Numbered from the stretch's first letter, positions 47,008 to 55,838 are shown. The stretch is 64,000 nt of DNA from Pseudobacteroides cellulosolvens ATCC 35603 = DSM 2933 (GCF_001262605.1 NZ_LGTC01000001.1:2647501-2711500), one strand, 5' to 3'. The notes: generated from the sequence alone by a model not told the origin. Numbers and translations are program-made.

Positions 47008-47793
47008 TTACTGATTCTCAATAAATGAACTTATATACTCTCTCAATCTTTCATATACATTTTTAATTTCATTGGTCATAGGCAATGAATCAATAATTGC
47101 CTCTAAGTACCCTCTCTCTAAAACCTTCATAAGCGTAATCTTATAATTTATATCATATATCCATGAAAGCCTCAAAAGCTTCATATCATCAGAAGTCTTT
47201 GTATCACTGAATTTTATACTTTTAAGATTCATTACGCTTTCCAATATATTTCTGGATATACCGGTTACTTTTGATGATTCACCTACTTTTAAATGTTCAT
47301 AGCTTTCAGGACTTTTATAGTAGTCTGCTAAAATACCCAATATATCAAGTTTATCAGCATCCCTTATTAGCATTGCAAAAGTCAGAGCTCTTTTATCGTC
47401 CATCTCAGGCAGATTTAATGCATTGTGATTACGAATTGACATTACTATAACATCTCTTTCATAATCTGTAAGCTTATTTAATACTTTTTTTTCAACAAGA
47501 ACTTTAATGCCAAGTTCCGAGTGATTTTCCGACCTGGCGTCAGAAAAAGTCCTATACCTGAAAAATTGCTCAAACCTTCCGATATCATGGAATAATGCAA
47601 TTGTATTTGCCATAATAAGATCGTTCTCATCAAGTCCTATACCTTTCCCAATATTGGTGATATTTGAACATACTCTCATAGTATGTTCTTCCTTTAATTT
47701 TAAGTTAAAATTTATTTCCTCATCATCAGAATAAAAACCTTTAACATATTCTGCAAAAAAACTATTCAGCGATTCAAACACATATTTATCCAT
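47008..47793 (-). CDS. HD-domain phosphohydrolase
   Basis: The 261-residue protein is of the HD superfamily, with metal ligands in HTMRVCSNI (first His), FHDIGRFEQF (HD pair), RSENHSELG and IRDADKLDILG. The fold resembles small stand-alone HD enzymes acting on nucleotides. I start it at ATG 47793, with GGAGG 6 nt upstream. No partner domain such as GAF or GGDEF is fused. Substrate unknown. Confidence 0.85.
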   Translation of the reverse strand: MDKYVFESLNSFFAEYVKGFYSDDEEINFNLKLKEEHTMRVCSNITNIGKGIGLDENDLIMANTIALFHDIGRFEQFFRYRTFSDARSENHSELGIKVLVEKKVLNKLTDYERDVIVMSIRNHNALNLPEMDDKRALTFAMLIRDADKLDILGILADYYKSPESYEHLKVGESSKVTGISRNILESVMNLKSIKFSDTKTSDDMKLLRLSWIYDINYKITLMKVLERGYLEAIIDSLPMTNEIKNVYERLREYISSFIENQ

Positions 47794-47912
47794 CAACTAC
47801 CTCCATTTATATTCTATATTAAAATTATTTAGCAAAACATTTGGAAGAGCACAATATCAGATGCCTCTTGTAATATTTTAGCACTCCAAATATAATAATA
47901 GTATTCCATTTA

Positions 47913-47932
47913 TTAAAAGTGATTAATCTTTT
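47913..47932 (+). repeat. 20-nt core shared with the 13824 palindrome
   Basis: These 20 nt are an exact match to the reverse complement of 13907-13926, with the following CATTTG also shared after one indel. It lies about 50 nt before the acidic protein gene. Confidence 0.6.
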
Positions 47933-47984
47933 CATTTGTCTATCTATCATTTGAATATAAACATATTAAAAGGAGGGTTTATTT

Positions 47985-48569
47985 ATGAAGCAAAAAATAA
48001 CTGTAGAAGATTTGAATTCCCTGACCCCTGAACAAAAGCAAAACCTTAATTCTCTATGGAAGCCCAATAAATTTGATCACGCCGTTGCATCCATTTGTAA
48101 AAACATTGTTAATGAGGAATATGAGGATTACGAGTTTGTCATAGGCAATATAGAAATATACAATGGTTACAGGATCTTGCTTTATGATATAGCTAATATC
48201 TGTAATGAAGATCAGGACAACTCCGAATCGGATGAAGAAACCTGCCAAAACGTCGATGAAGATGTAGACGATAATTATGATAATGATCAAAAAGAGATTG
48301 AGGAAGATTATGACCAGGATCAGGATTTCAGTTTCTGCCGTCCCAGTTCCTTTATAAAGGATGAGTGCCTGCCGCTTCTTACCATTGGGCACATGATCGA
48401 AATTTTAGGCAGGACCACCCCATCACATGGGCAATTTTATCTATTCGCCGAATCAGGTGACATTTTCTGCGAAATAGGCAATAGAGCTCACTCAAACGAT
48501 TATGGATTTGATCTTGAAAGCAATGAACTTTGCGACGTTTTATGGGGACTAGTTAAAAATGCATTATAA
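47985..48569 (+). CDS. Acidic protein of unknown function
   Basis: The 194-residue protein has a good AGGAGG ribosome site. It has an N-terminal helical part, a very acidic central insert (residues 70-108, with runs of Asp, Glu and Asn), and a C-terminal globular part with LPLLTIGHMIEILG and DYGFDLESNELCDVLWGLVK. It has no signal peptide or membrane helix. I do not recognise a family. The conserved-looking C-terminal segment suggests a protein-binding or phage/defence-like small domain, but this is not supported further. Confidence 0.55.
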   Translation: MKQKITVEDLNSLTPEQKQNLNSLWKPNKFDHAVASICKNIVNEEYEDYEFVIGNIEIYNGYRILLYDIANICNEDQDNSESDEETCQNVDEDVDDNYDNDQKEIEEDYDQDQDFSFCRPSSFIKDECLPLLTIGHMIEILGRTTPSHGQFYLFAESGDIFCEIGNRAHSNDYGFDLESNELCDVLWGLVKNAL

Positions 48570-48594
48570 AAGCATATAAATGTTTTAAAGCATA

Positions 48595-48633
48595 AAGCTG
48601 CCATAACAAAAATAAAATTTGCTACGGCAGCTT
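48595..48633. terminator. Terminator between convergent genes
   Basis: AAGCTGCC pairs with GGCAGCTT (8 bp, perfect) over a long A/T-rich loop. It sits between the stops at 48569 and 48642. Confidence 0.6.
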
Positions 48634-48641
48634 ATCCGTCA

Positions 48642-49721
48642 TTAATTGTTCACATCTTCAATCTTGCCTACTATATAACAGTATGAACCGTTGATGGTAG
48701 TGTTCTTTCCAATGATAGTCGTGCTTTCAATCTTATATTTACTAAGTGCCAAATCTTTAAGTGTACCCATGTATGATGTAAGTATATCTCCAGCATCAAT
48801 GCTTGTTTTCATATTCTTATTGAGTGTCTTTATAAGTCCAGGTAACTTTGTGATATTTCCCAGCGTCATTTTCTGCTGAAGAAACGCCTTCATAAAAGCT
48901 ATCTGATTTTTTTTCCTCTCAATGTCACCCAAGCTCCTGAATACTTTGTTTTCATCATATCCCTGCCTGTATCTTACAAAACCTTCAGCCTGGGTTCCAT
49001 TTAGATGCTGCGACCCTTTCTTTAAATGGATGGACAGACCTTGGAACGGATCGTCGTAATCCATCACATACGGAACATATATATCTACACCGCCAAAAAG
49101 ATCTACAACTTGTTTAAACCCCTCAGTGTTAATCTTTATGTAATCTCTTATCTCTATTCTAAATACCTCTTTCATTATATCTGCCAGAAAATTTATTGAA
49201 CCTGCATTAAATTTGCCTTCATAATTCATTTTGATTCCTATGTTGTATGCAGCATTAATTTTGTAAAAAGCGGAATTTTTCGCTCTGCCTGTTGTTTCAA
49301 GATGATGCCTGACCTTCTTGTTATAGTTTACATACATATCTCGCGGAATCATAATTATCTTTGCCACTTTACCATCATCATCCATACTTAGAATCCCTAT
49401 AGTATCATAGAGCCCTGCTACCTTATCTTCACCGATAATTAATATATTTCTGCTCCCCTCAGCAACAAGGTTCTCAGGATAGGACTGGCCTTCCGTAACA
49501 CCAGGTATGGAATTATAGTCAATCACTTCCGCAGTAGGAATAATAGTTGGAGTCACACATTGCGTAGGTGTAGAAGGAATAGTTGGCGTATTTTGAATAA
49601 CAACAGGTGCCATTTCTACAGGCTTATCTACCCAAAAGAAATTAATAATAATAAAATAAGCCACAATGCCACAGACAATTCCAACTATAGAAAAAAATAT
49701 TTCGCCTCTATACTTTTTCAT
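48642..49721 (-). CDS. LCP (LytR-CpsA-Psr) family cell-wall ligase
   Basis: The 359-residue protein has an N-terminal membrane helix (residues 8-28), a Pro/Thr-rich linker (near 40-65), and an LCP domain with RNILIIGED, KIIMIPRDMYV, FGGVDIYVPY and FVRYRQGYDENKVFRSLGDIERKKNQI. The Arg and Asp residues of this block bind the polyprenyl phosphate. LCP enzymes attach wall teichoic acid or polysaccharide to peptidoglycan. A single gene. No LytR_C domain is present; compare 13233-13778. Confidence 0.9.
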   Translation of the reverse strand: MKKYRGEIFFSIVGIVCGIVAYFIIINFFWVDKPVEMAPVVIQNTPTIPSTPTQCVTPTIIPTAEVIDYNSIPGVTEGQSYPENLVAEGSRNILIIGEDKVAGLYDTIGILSMDDDGKVAKIIMIPRDMYVNYNKKVRHHLETTGRAKNSAFYKINAAYNIGIKMNYEGKFNAGSINFLADIMKEVFRIEIRDYIKINTEGFKQVVDLFGGVDIYVPYVMDYDDPFQGLSIHLKKGSQHLNGTQAEGFVRYRQGYDENKVFRSLGDIERKKNQIAFMKAFLQQKMTLGNITKLPGLIKTLNKNMKTSIDAGDILTSYMGTLKDLALSKYKIESTTIIGKNTTINGSYCYIVGKIEDVNN

Positions 49722-50021
49722 ATGTATTAGCTTCCTTTAGTAAACTTTTATATTACATATTCTATCATAATTAGCATGTAAATTGCGATGGAAGTTATTT
49801 AAATACGGAATTTTTATCGAATTATATCTTTTTATGCGATTCAATTTACTATGCAATGGATTTTTATGAAAATCAATTGACTTTTTAAGTCACGTCACTC
49901 ACAATATGCGAGTGTAAACATGTGTTTTTAGAAATGAGTTTTAGAACAGAAACTATAATTTCCTAAACGTCTATAAAATAATTAAAGGAGAGTTTTCCTC
50001 TCCTTTTTATCTCGCTGAATA
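49722..50021. other. Intergenic region between LCP and zinc-ribbon genes
   Basis: This stretch has a small CACTC/GAGTG hairpin near 49907 and a degenerate family 2 half-hairpin (CTATAATTTCC near 49951). The terminator of the zinc-ribbon gene is at its right end. No gene is seen. Confidence 0.45.
49984..50006 (-). terminator. Terminator after the zinc-ribbon gene
   Basis: AAAGGAGAG pairs with CTCTCCTTT around a 5-nt loop, flanked by A- and T-runs on both sides. It is 16 nt after the stop at 50022. Confidence 0.75.
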
Positions 50022-50222
50022 TTAATATCTGTTGCCACCGTATCCGCCTGAATTTCCTCTTCCGTTACCAAATCCGCCGCGTTGTGCTTTTTTAGCTTTC
50101 CTACATGTTGGACATCTTTGTGGTTCATTCTGAAATCCTTTTTCTTTAAAGAATTCCTGTTCTCCTTCTGTAAAAAGAAAATCTGATCCGCAATCTTTGC
50201 ATGACAATGTTTTGTCGGCCAT
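50022..50222 (-). CDS. Small zinc-ribbon protein with RGG-like tail
   Basis: The 66-residue protein has two Cys pairs (LSCKDCGSDF and QRCPTCRKAK) that form a zinc ribbon of the zf-trcl/CxxC type, with FTEGEQEFFKEKGFQNEP between them. A Gly/Arg/Asn-rich tail (residues 49-66) resembles RGG boxes of RNA-binding proteins. It is a single gene with its own terminator. Members are common in firmicutes and often stress- or cold-induced; their role is unknown. Confidence 0.85.
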   Translation of the reverse strand: MADKTLSCKDCGSDFLFTEGEQEFFKEKGFQNEPQRCPTCRKAKKAQRGGFGNGRGNSGGYGGNRY

Positions 50223-50552
50223 ATTAAATTACCTCCTTAACTATTTGGGATTTAACTAGATTCTTACCATGTCTCTCCGGAAAATTAAGGAGGGAAAATG
50301 ATCGAATGGGAATTAAATCACAATTGAATAGTGTTTTATTAATAATATTATACTACATTATTCAAAAGTATTCAAGGAATTTTCTTACATCTATGTTTAC
50401 TTCTGTTATGGGAAATATTTATAATTATTCATGTTATACGAATACGCCTATTGGCTAGTTTGCAAATAATATTGTATATGTAGAAAAAATTATATATTAT
50501 TATATAAAACAAACAATTATTTTTTCAAATATTCAGCCAGAGGAGGTAAAAA
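50223..50552. other. Intergenic region before the aldo/keto reductase gene
   Basis: About 330 nt of A/T-rich sequence. The right end has AGAGGAGG 8 nt before the reductase start. A weak TTGGCT-18-TATATG could be its promoter. Nothing else is seen. Confidence 0.45.
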
Positions 50553-51686
50553 ATGAACTACAGGGACTTCGGTAATACGGGTGTAAAAATATCATCACTG
50601 GGATTTGGTGCAATGAGGCTGCCCCAAATAAATATCGACGGCAAAAATGTATTTGATGTAGAGGAAAGTATTAGAATAATTCATCGCTCATTCGAGCTTG
50701 GTGTCAATTATATCGATACAGCACCATATTACTGTGATGGCGAAAGCGAAATTATCGTAGGTAAAGCATTAAAAGGGTGGAGAGATAAAGTATACCTGTC
50801 AACAAAGAATCCAATTGAAGATGCATCAGGCCAGCACTTTTTAGAAAGACTTGAAAAATCTCTTAAAAAGCTTGATGTTGAGTACATCGACTTCTATCAT
50901 ATGTGGGGTATAGATCTTAATTGCTTCAATGAAAGAATCAATGTCAAGGATGGGGCATTAAGTGGTGCTCTGAAAGCTAAGGAACAGGGCCTTATCAAGC
51001 ATTTATCCTTTTCTTTTCATGATAAGGCTGAAAATCTACCCAAATTGATTGATACCGGAATATTTGAGACTGTTCTTTGCCAGTATAACCTGATGGATAG
51101 AAGCAATGAAGATGCTATGATCAGGGCAAAGGAAAAAGGGCTGGGAGTCGTTGTAATGGGACCTGTTGGCGGCGGCAGACTTGGAGCTCCTTCTGAAACT
51201 ATAAGGAACCTACTCCCCGGCAAAGTTAAAACAAGTGCCGAAATAGCCCTCAGGTTTGTTTTATCAAACCCTAATGTGTCATGTGCACTTTCCGGTATGG
51301 GCACTATGGAAATGGTAGAAGAGAATTGCAGATTAGCATCTATGGATTCTAGGTTAAGTAAAAGCGAAGTTGAAAATGTAAAGGCTGCAATGAGTGAAAA
51401 TAAAAAGCTGGAAGAACTCTATTGTACCGGTTGCAATTACTGTATGCCCTGTCCTCATGAAGTAAACATACCTCTTAATTTCCAATTAATGAATTATCAT
51501 AGGGTTTACGGTATTACAGATTATGCTAAAGATCAATATAGCCAAATAGGCATGTTTGATTGGCTGAAGGGTAAAAAGGCTGAAGAATGTATAGAATGCG
51601 GTATTTGTGAAGATAAGTGTCCTCAAAAACTAGAAATAAGAAAGCAGCTTAAAGAAACCGCATCGGTTCTTGGTAGCAAAAAGTAA
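50553..51686 (+). CDS. Aldo/keto reductase with C-terminal [4Fe-4S] domain
   Basis: The 377-residue protein has an N-terminal AKR barrel: GFGAMRLPQI, NYIDTAPYYCDGESE (Asp, Tyr), VYLSTKNP (Lys) and YHMWG at the catalytic His position. A C-terminal region has CTGCNYCMPCPHEVNIP and CIECGICEDKCPQ, able to hold one or two [4Fe-4S] clusters. Such fused reductases are frequent in anaerobes and probably pass electrons between ferredoxin-like centres and NAD(P)H-linked carbonyl reduction. Substrate unknown. Confidence 0.93.
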   Translation: MNYRDFGNTGVKISSLGFGAMRLPQINIDGKNVFDVEESIRIIHRSFELGVNYIDTAPYYCDGESEIIVGKALKGWRDKVYLSTKNPIEDASGQHFLERLEKSLKKLDVEYIDFYHMWGIDLNCFNERINVKDGALSGALKAKEQGLIKHLSFSFHDKAENLPKLIDTGIFETVLCQYNLMDRSNEDAMIRAKEKGLGVVVMGPVGGGRLGAPSETIRNLLPGKVKTSAEIALRFVLSNPNVSCALSGMGTMEMVEENCRLASMDSRLSKSEVENVKAAMSENKKLEELYCTGCNYCMPCPHEVNIPLNFQLMNYHRVYGITDYAKDQYSQIGMFDWLKGKKAEECIECGICEDKCPQKLEIRKQLKETASVLGSKK

Positions 51687-51709
51687 TTTTGCAGCATTGA
51701 TGTTGTTTT

Positions 51710-51742
51710 GAGAAATTATTGCAAATACACTGTAATTTCTCA
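51710..51742 (+). repeat. Dispersed 3' hairpin repeat, family 2, copy C
   Basis: GAGAAATTATTG pairs with CTGTAATTTCTC across CAAATACA. The base-of-stem pairs differ from copies A and B but remain complementary. It starts 24 nt after the reductase stop. Confidence 0.65.
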
Positions 51743-51822
51743 CCCATCAAAAAGCTAACTATACTAAAAGTGATAGAGATATTTTAAATTAATTTAATCT
51801 TATATTAATAGGAGGGTTTACT

Positions 51823-53268
51823 ATGAAAGGAAAAAAAATAATTGCATTGCTTGTCACCAGTCTTATTTTAAACACATTATTTGGATTATCATCATTTTCA
51901 GCCCCTGAGCCGGTAGAAGTAGTTTACGGTGATTTTGATCAAGACGGAAATGTCGACTCTGATGATTACGCATATATGCGTCAGTATCTTTTGGGTATGA
52001 TCAGTGATGATAAGATTCCCAAAACTGCAGATGTTGATGGGGACGGAAACTATGACTCAGATGATTACGCATATATGCGCCAGTATCTTTTGGGTATGAT
52101 CAGTGTTTTTCCTGCCCAGAAATCAGCAACTCCATCACCTACTTCTACACCAACTTCTGTATCAACCTATACACCTACTAATGAAACTACTCCCACACCT
52201 ACTATTTCTTCTGGACCTGAATTATACATGATTGCTTCCAATGAATCGTCTAATATATATAAAGTAACTCTTAATATAAAAAACATTGAAAGGTTTTCCG
52301 GTTACCAGGCCAATCTCGTATATGATCCTAAGGTCCTTAAGCCTATTAACTTGGACAACTCGGAATTCACTTCACAATCACCGGTTGAGGCAGGCAGTTT
52401 ATTGACTAAAAAATATTCGCCGATAGATTTTGCAATGCACGACCTGCAAAACGGAGTACTGAATTTTGGAAGAGCATATATAGCAATCAGTTCATACAAG
52501 AGTTCAGGAGTTTCTGAATCTTCAGGTACAATAGGCGTAATATATTTTAAAATGCTGAAAAGTGAAGCGACACAGATACTTTTGGAGAATTGTTCTACCA
52601 TGCCTGAAGCAGTGAGTGGTACTATCATTTCCGACTGGAACGGAGATCTGGTCCTCAATTATAGTGTAACTTCAAAAATATCATTAGTACCGTCAAATAC
52701 ATCAGTGCCTTCAAATACACCAGTACCTTCTGTTACCCCAACAGCTGCACCTGGTTTGTTTATGAACAGTGAAAAAGTGCCTAGTTCTAATGGTCTTCTA
52801 AAAGTAACATTAAACGTCTCTAATATCAAAAACCTGGCAGGATATCAGGTAAATCTAAAATACAATCCTGAAATCCTCTTACCAGTTAATATGGATGGCT
52901 CGGAATTTAATGACAGCTCTAACATAGAACCAGGCACTCTCTTTAAGAATAACGATTATTCACCACTTAAGTTGGCAAACCATGATTTGGCTAATGGAAC
53001 ACTGAACTTTGGAACGGCTTACATTGATGTCAATTCCTATAAAAAATCTACAACTCTTAAGACAAGCGGTACAATAGCTGTAATTTATTTTACGGTCCTT
53101 AAACACGTTCCAACTGAAATTGAGTTGACTGATTGTGAAACCATGCCCTTAGCAGTTAGTGGAACTATTTTATATAATTGGGATTGTTCTCAGGTGTTTG
53201 AATATTCAGTTGTCAAATCCCTGAAGATTGAACCTTCTTCTATGACAATACCCGTACCGGCAACATAA
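51823..53268 (+). CDS. Adaptor scaffoldin: N-terminal dockerin and two type II-like cohesins
   Basis: The 481-residue protein has a signal peptide (to about residue 27), then a dockerin at 35-94 with two calcium loops (DFDQDGNVDSDDYAYMRQ and DVDGDGNYDSDDYAYMRQ). Their following SDDYAYMRQYLLGMIS halves are identical. A Thr/Pro linker leads to two cohesins (about 132-286 and 312-475), each with the type II-like pattern FSGYQ or LAGYQ, VNLKYNPE or LVYDPK and LNFG. It is followed by a longer paralogue. Secreted adaptor that would bind a cohesin through its dockerin and present two cohesins to type II dockerins. Confidence 0.88.
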   Translation: MKGKKIIALLVTSLILNTLFGLSSFSAPEPVEVVYGDFDQDGNVDSDDYAYMRQYLLGMISDDKIPKTADVDGDGNYDSDDYAYMRQYLLGMISVFPAQKSATPSPTSTPTSVSTYTPTNETTPTPTISSGPELYMIASNESSNIYKVTLNIKNIERFSGYQANLVYDPKVLKPINLDNSEFTSQSPVEAGSLLTKKYSPIDFAMHDLQNGVLNFGRAYIAISSYKSSGVSESSGTIGVIYFKMLKSEATQILLENCSTMPEAVSGTIISDWNGDLVLNYSVTSKISLVPSNTSVPSNTPVPSVTPTAAPGLFMNSEKVPSSNGLLKVTLNVSNIKNLAGYQVNLKYNPEILLPVNMDGSEFNDSSNIEPGTLFKNNDYSPLKLANHDLANGTLNFGTAYIDVNSYKKSTTLKTSGTIAVIYFTVLKHVPTEIELTDCETMPLAVSGTILYNWDCSQVFEYSVVKSLKIEPSSMTIPVPAT

Positions 53269-53631
53269 ATTAATAAGACCACTGCTGAAGTTGGATAAAT
53301 TATTAATACCAAACAATCAAGGTTACAAAATCACAAGCCATTTTGTAACCTTGATTGTTATCATAGGAAATTATGATGTAGCAAACACCATAATTTCTGC
53401 ATAAAAATCATTTTAACCTTTTACATAAATAAAATATGGTATATAATTTAGGTATAAAAATAGACAAAACCGTTCTAGTATACATAATATCGATGGCTTT
53501 GTCAATATGGAATTTGTAATTTTTGGTTATTCATCAGAATACTGATTTATTTTATTCCATATTAAGCAAATCAATATCGGTATAGTATGGGATGTTAAAC
53601 GGTAAATTTTTCAAAGGGGGTTTACAAAAAT
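53269..53631. other. Intergenic region between the two adaptor genes
   Basis: It contains the composite family 2 copy D at the left. The right half is A/T-rich with an inverted-looking pair, ATATGGAATTTGTAAT/ATTTATTTTATTCCATATT, near 53505-53560. A GGGGG ribosome site precedes the next gene. Confidence 0.5.
53312..53398 (+). repeat. Dispersed 3' hairpin repeat, family 2, composite copy D
   Basis: Hairpin 1 is 20 bp and perfect (53312-53331 with 53340-53359, loop CACAAGCC). Hairpin 2 pairs GGAAATTATGATG with CACCATAATTTCT (53366-53398). The linker CTTGATTGTTATCAT matches copy B. It begins 43 nt after the stop of the adaptor gene. Confidence 0.75.
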
Positions 53632-55626
53632 ATGAAGTGTACAAAAATTATTGCACTGATGATTGTCGTACTAGTTTCTCTTTCCTTAGGTTCTCTGGCT
53701 CTTGTAACAACGGCATCATCACAAGTGCTTTGGGGTGACGTCGACGGCGACGGAAACTTCAATTCAAACGACTATGCATTAATGAGACAGTGTCTGCTCG
53801 GAATGATAAGTAAGGAATCTGTTGCAGCAACTGCCGATGTTGATGGTGACGGGAAGCTTACATCTGATGACTACGCATATATGAAACGTCATTTATTAGG
53901 TATGATCTCAGTATTTCCAGTAGAAGAAAGCATGATTACTCCTACCCCTACAGCTGATATAAAGGGTAGTCTTACAATGTCATTTAATAAAAATCATGCT
54001 GACCAGGGTGATATTATTATTGCAAGCCTCAATATAAAAGATATTAAGGACTTTGCAGGGTATCAAGTCAATATTAAGTACGATGCTACAGTTCTCCAGC
54101 CTATTATACCTTTTGGTGATGATTATCTTCCTTATGGTAATCTGACACCCGCAGAACCTGGTACTCTTCTTGCAAAAGAGGAATTTAAGCCTGTAGATAT
54201 TGTTTTCCATGATACAGAAATAGGATTATTAAGCTTTGGTAGATCATACCTTAAGCTGGATGCATACAAAAACTCAGGAAATATTGAAACCACAGGTTCT
54301 GTAGGTATTATCAGATTCAGAGTCCTAAGGGTTATTCCTACTAAGGTATACTTCAAGGGTACAAAAATTCTCCCTTCAGGTATTCAAGGCACTGCCCTCT
54401 ATGATTTTAATGCAAACCAGATTATGAACTATGATATTATTCAGCCTAATACATTATTCTCACAATCCGACTCAACACCTACTCCTACAATTGAATCCAC
54501 ACAAACTCCTACTCCAACATCTATACCTACATCTATACCAACAGCTACACCTACCTCTACCCCTACAGCTGATATAAATGGTAGTCTTACAATGTCATTT
54601 AATAAGAATCATGCTGACCAGGGTGATATTATTATTGCAAGCCTCAATATAAAAGATATTAAGGACTTTGCAGGTTATCAAGTCAATATTAAGTATGATG
54701 CTACAGTTCTGCAGCCTATTATACCTTTTGGTGATGATTATCTTCCTTATGGTAATCTGACACCCGCGGAACCAGGTACTCTTCTTGCAAAAGAGGAATT
54801 TAAGCCTGTAGATATTGTTTTCCATGATACAGAAATAGGATTATTAAGCTTTGGTAGATCATACCTTAAGCTGGATGCATACAAAAACTCAGGAAATATT
54901 GAAACCACAGGTTCTGTAGGTATTATCAGATTCAGAGTCCTAAGGGTTATTCCTACTAAGGTATACTTCAAGGGTACAAAAATTCTCCCTTCAGGTATTC
55001 AAGGCACTGCCCTCTATGATTTTAATGCAAACCAGATTATGAACTATGATATTATTCAGCCTAATACATTATTCTCACAATCCGACTCAACACCTACCCC
55101 TACAATTGAATCCACACCAACTCCTACTCCAACATCTACACCTACTCCAAAGCTTGGTGTATTCAATTTGGTTGTAGACAAAACCGATGCTCCAGTTGGT
55201 GATATAATTACTACAACCCTTAGCATAAAAGAAATTCCCAACTTTTCCGGATACCAGGCAACATTGAAGTATGACCCCGATTGCTTGCAGCCGGTATACT
55301 CGGACGGTACACCTTATGATAAAACTTCAGCAGCAGAAACAGGCTCATTGCTTTGCGGGAGATATTCGCCGACTGATCTTGCTTCAAACGATCTTGAAAG
55401 CGGCCTATTGAACTTTGGTAGAGCCTATATGGCTTTAAATACTTACAGAAACTCAAAAGCCCCGGAATCCTCAGGTATTCTTGCCAAAGTTCATTTTAAG
55501 GTTCTTAAACCCTATACGAAACCTGCACTGGTAGATAATTCTTTACTTGACAACGATATAGAAGGCACCCTTGTATTTGATTGGAATGGAAACATTGTAA
55601 CAGACTATAATGTAGCACAATATTAA
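53632..55626 (+). CDS. Adaptor scaffoldin: N-terminal dockerin and three type II-like cohesins
   Basis: The 664-residue protein has a signal peptide to about residue 30 and a dockerin at 34-94 (DVDGDGNFNSNDYALMRQ, DVDGDGKLTSDDYAYMKR). Cohesins lie at about 111-277, 316-482 and 508-664, joined by Thr/Pro linkers. Cohesins 1 and 2 are almost identical, offset by exactly 205 residues, from a recent 615-nt duplication. Cohesin 3 is diverged (VVDKTDAPVGDIIT, FSGYQATLKYDPD, LNFGRAYMALNTYRNS). No SLH or membrane anchor. Same inferred adaptor role as its neighbour, with three docking places. Confidence 0.9.
   Translation: MKCTKIIALMIVVLVSLSLGSLALVTTASSQVLWGDVDGDGNFNSNDYALMRQCLLGMISKESVAATADVDGDGKLTSDDYAYMKRHLLGMISVFPVEESMITPTPTADIKGSLTMSFNKNHADQGDIIIASLNIKDIKDFAGYQVNIKYDATVLQPIIPFGDDYLPYGNLTPAEPGTLLAKEEFKPVDIVFHDTEIGLLSFGRSYLKLDAYKNSGNIETTGSVGIIRFRVLRVIPTKVYFKGTKILPSGIQGTALYDFNANQIMNYDIIQPNTLFSQSDSTPTPTIESTQTPTPTSIPTSIPTATPTSTPTADINGSLTMSFNKNHADQGDIIIASLNIKDIKDFAGYQVNIKYDATVLQPIIPFGDDYLPYGNLTPAEPGTLLAKEEFKPVDIVFHDTEIGLLSFGRSYLKLDAYKNSGNIETTGSVGIIRFRVLRVIPTKVYFKGTKILPSGIQGTALYDFNANQIMNYDIIQPNTLFSQSDSTPTPTIESTPTPTPTSTPTPKLGVFNLVVDKTDAPVGDIITTTLSIKEIPNFSGYQATLKYDPDCLQPVYSDGTPYDKTSAAETGSLLCGRYSPTDLASNDLESGLLNFGRAYMALNTYRNSKAPESSGILAKVHFKVLKPYTKPALVDNSLLDNDIEGTLVFDWNGNIVTDYNVAQY
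53955..55184 (+). repeat. Tandem 615-nt duplication inside the adaptor gene
   Basis: The segments at about 53955-54569 and 54570-55184 are nearly the same base for base, including silent positions, and cover one cohesin plus linker. Only scattered changes are seen, such as GATATAAAGGG versus GATATAAATGG, GCAGGG versus GCAGGT and ACCCGCAG versus ACCCGCGG. Confidence 0.9.
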
Positions 55627-55664
55627 AAGATTGCACATATATAGGATTTATTCAAAAGATACGG

Positions 55665-55688
55665 TGAGGGCTGAAATTTCAGCCCTCA
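55665..55688 (+). terminator. Terminator after the three-cohesin adaptor gene
   Basis: A perfect 24-nt palindrome built on TGAGGGCTGAAA is followed by TCAATTTTTAT. It starts 39 nt after the stop. Confidence 0.85.
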
Positions 55689-55838
55689 TCAATTTTTATA
55701 GCTTTCTTAAAAAACTATTGTTTCATCATATATTTAATGATAATATTTTAATATGCCAGAATCATTATTAATCCTACAACTAGCAGATTAAATGACATAG
55801 GCAATGACAAAAATTATTAACTAAAAGGGGTTTAAATT

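Noticed and set aside
54132..54971. Paired minus-strand frames of 74-76 codons, twice, 615 nt apart
   Set aside because: They are shadows of the duplicated cohesin segment, not genes.
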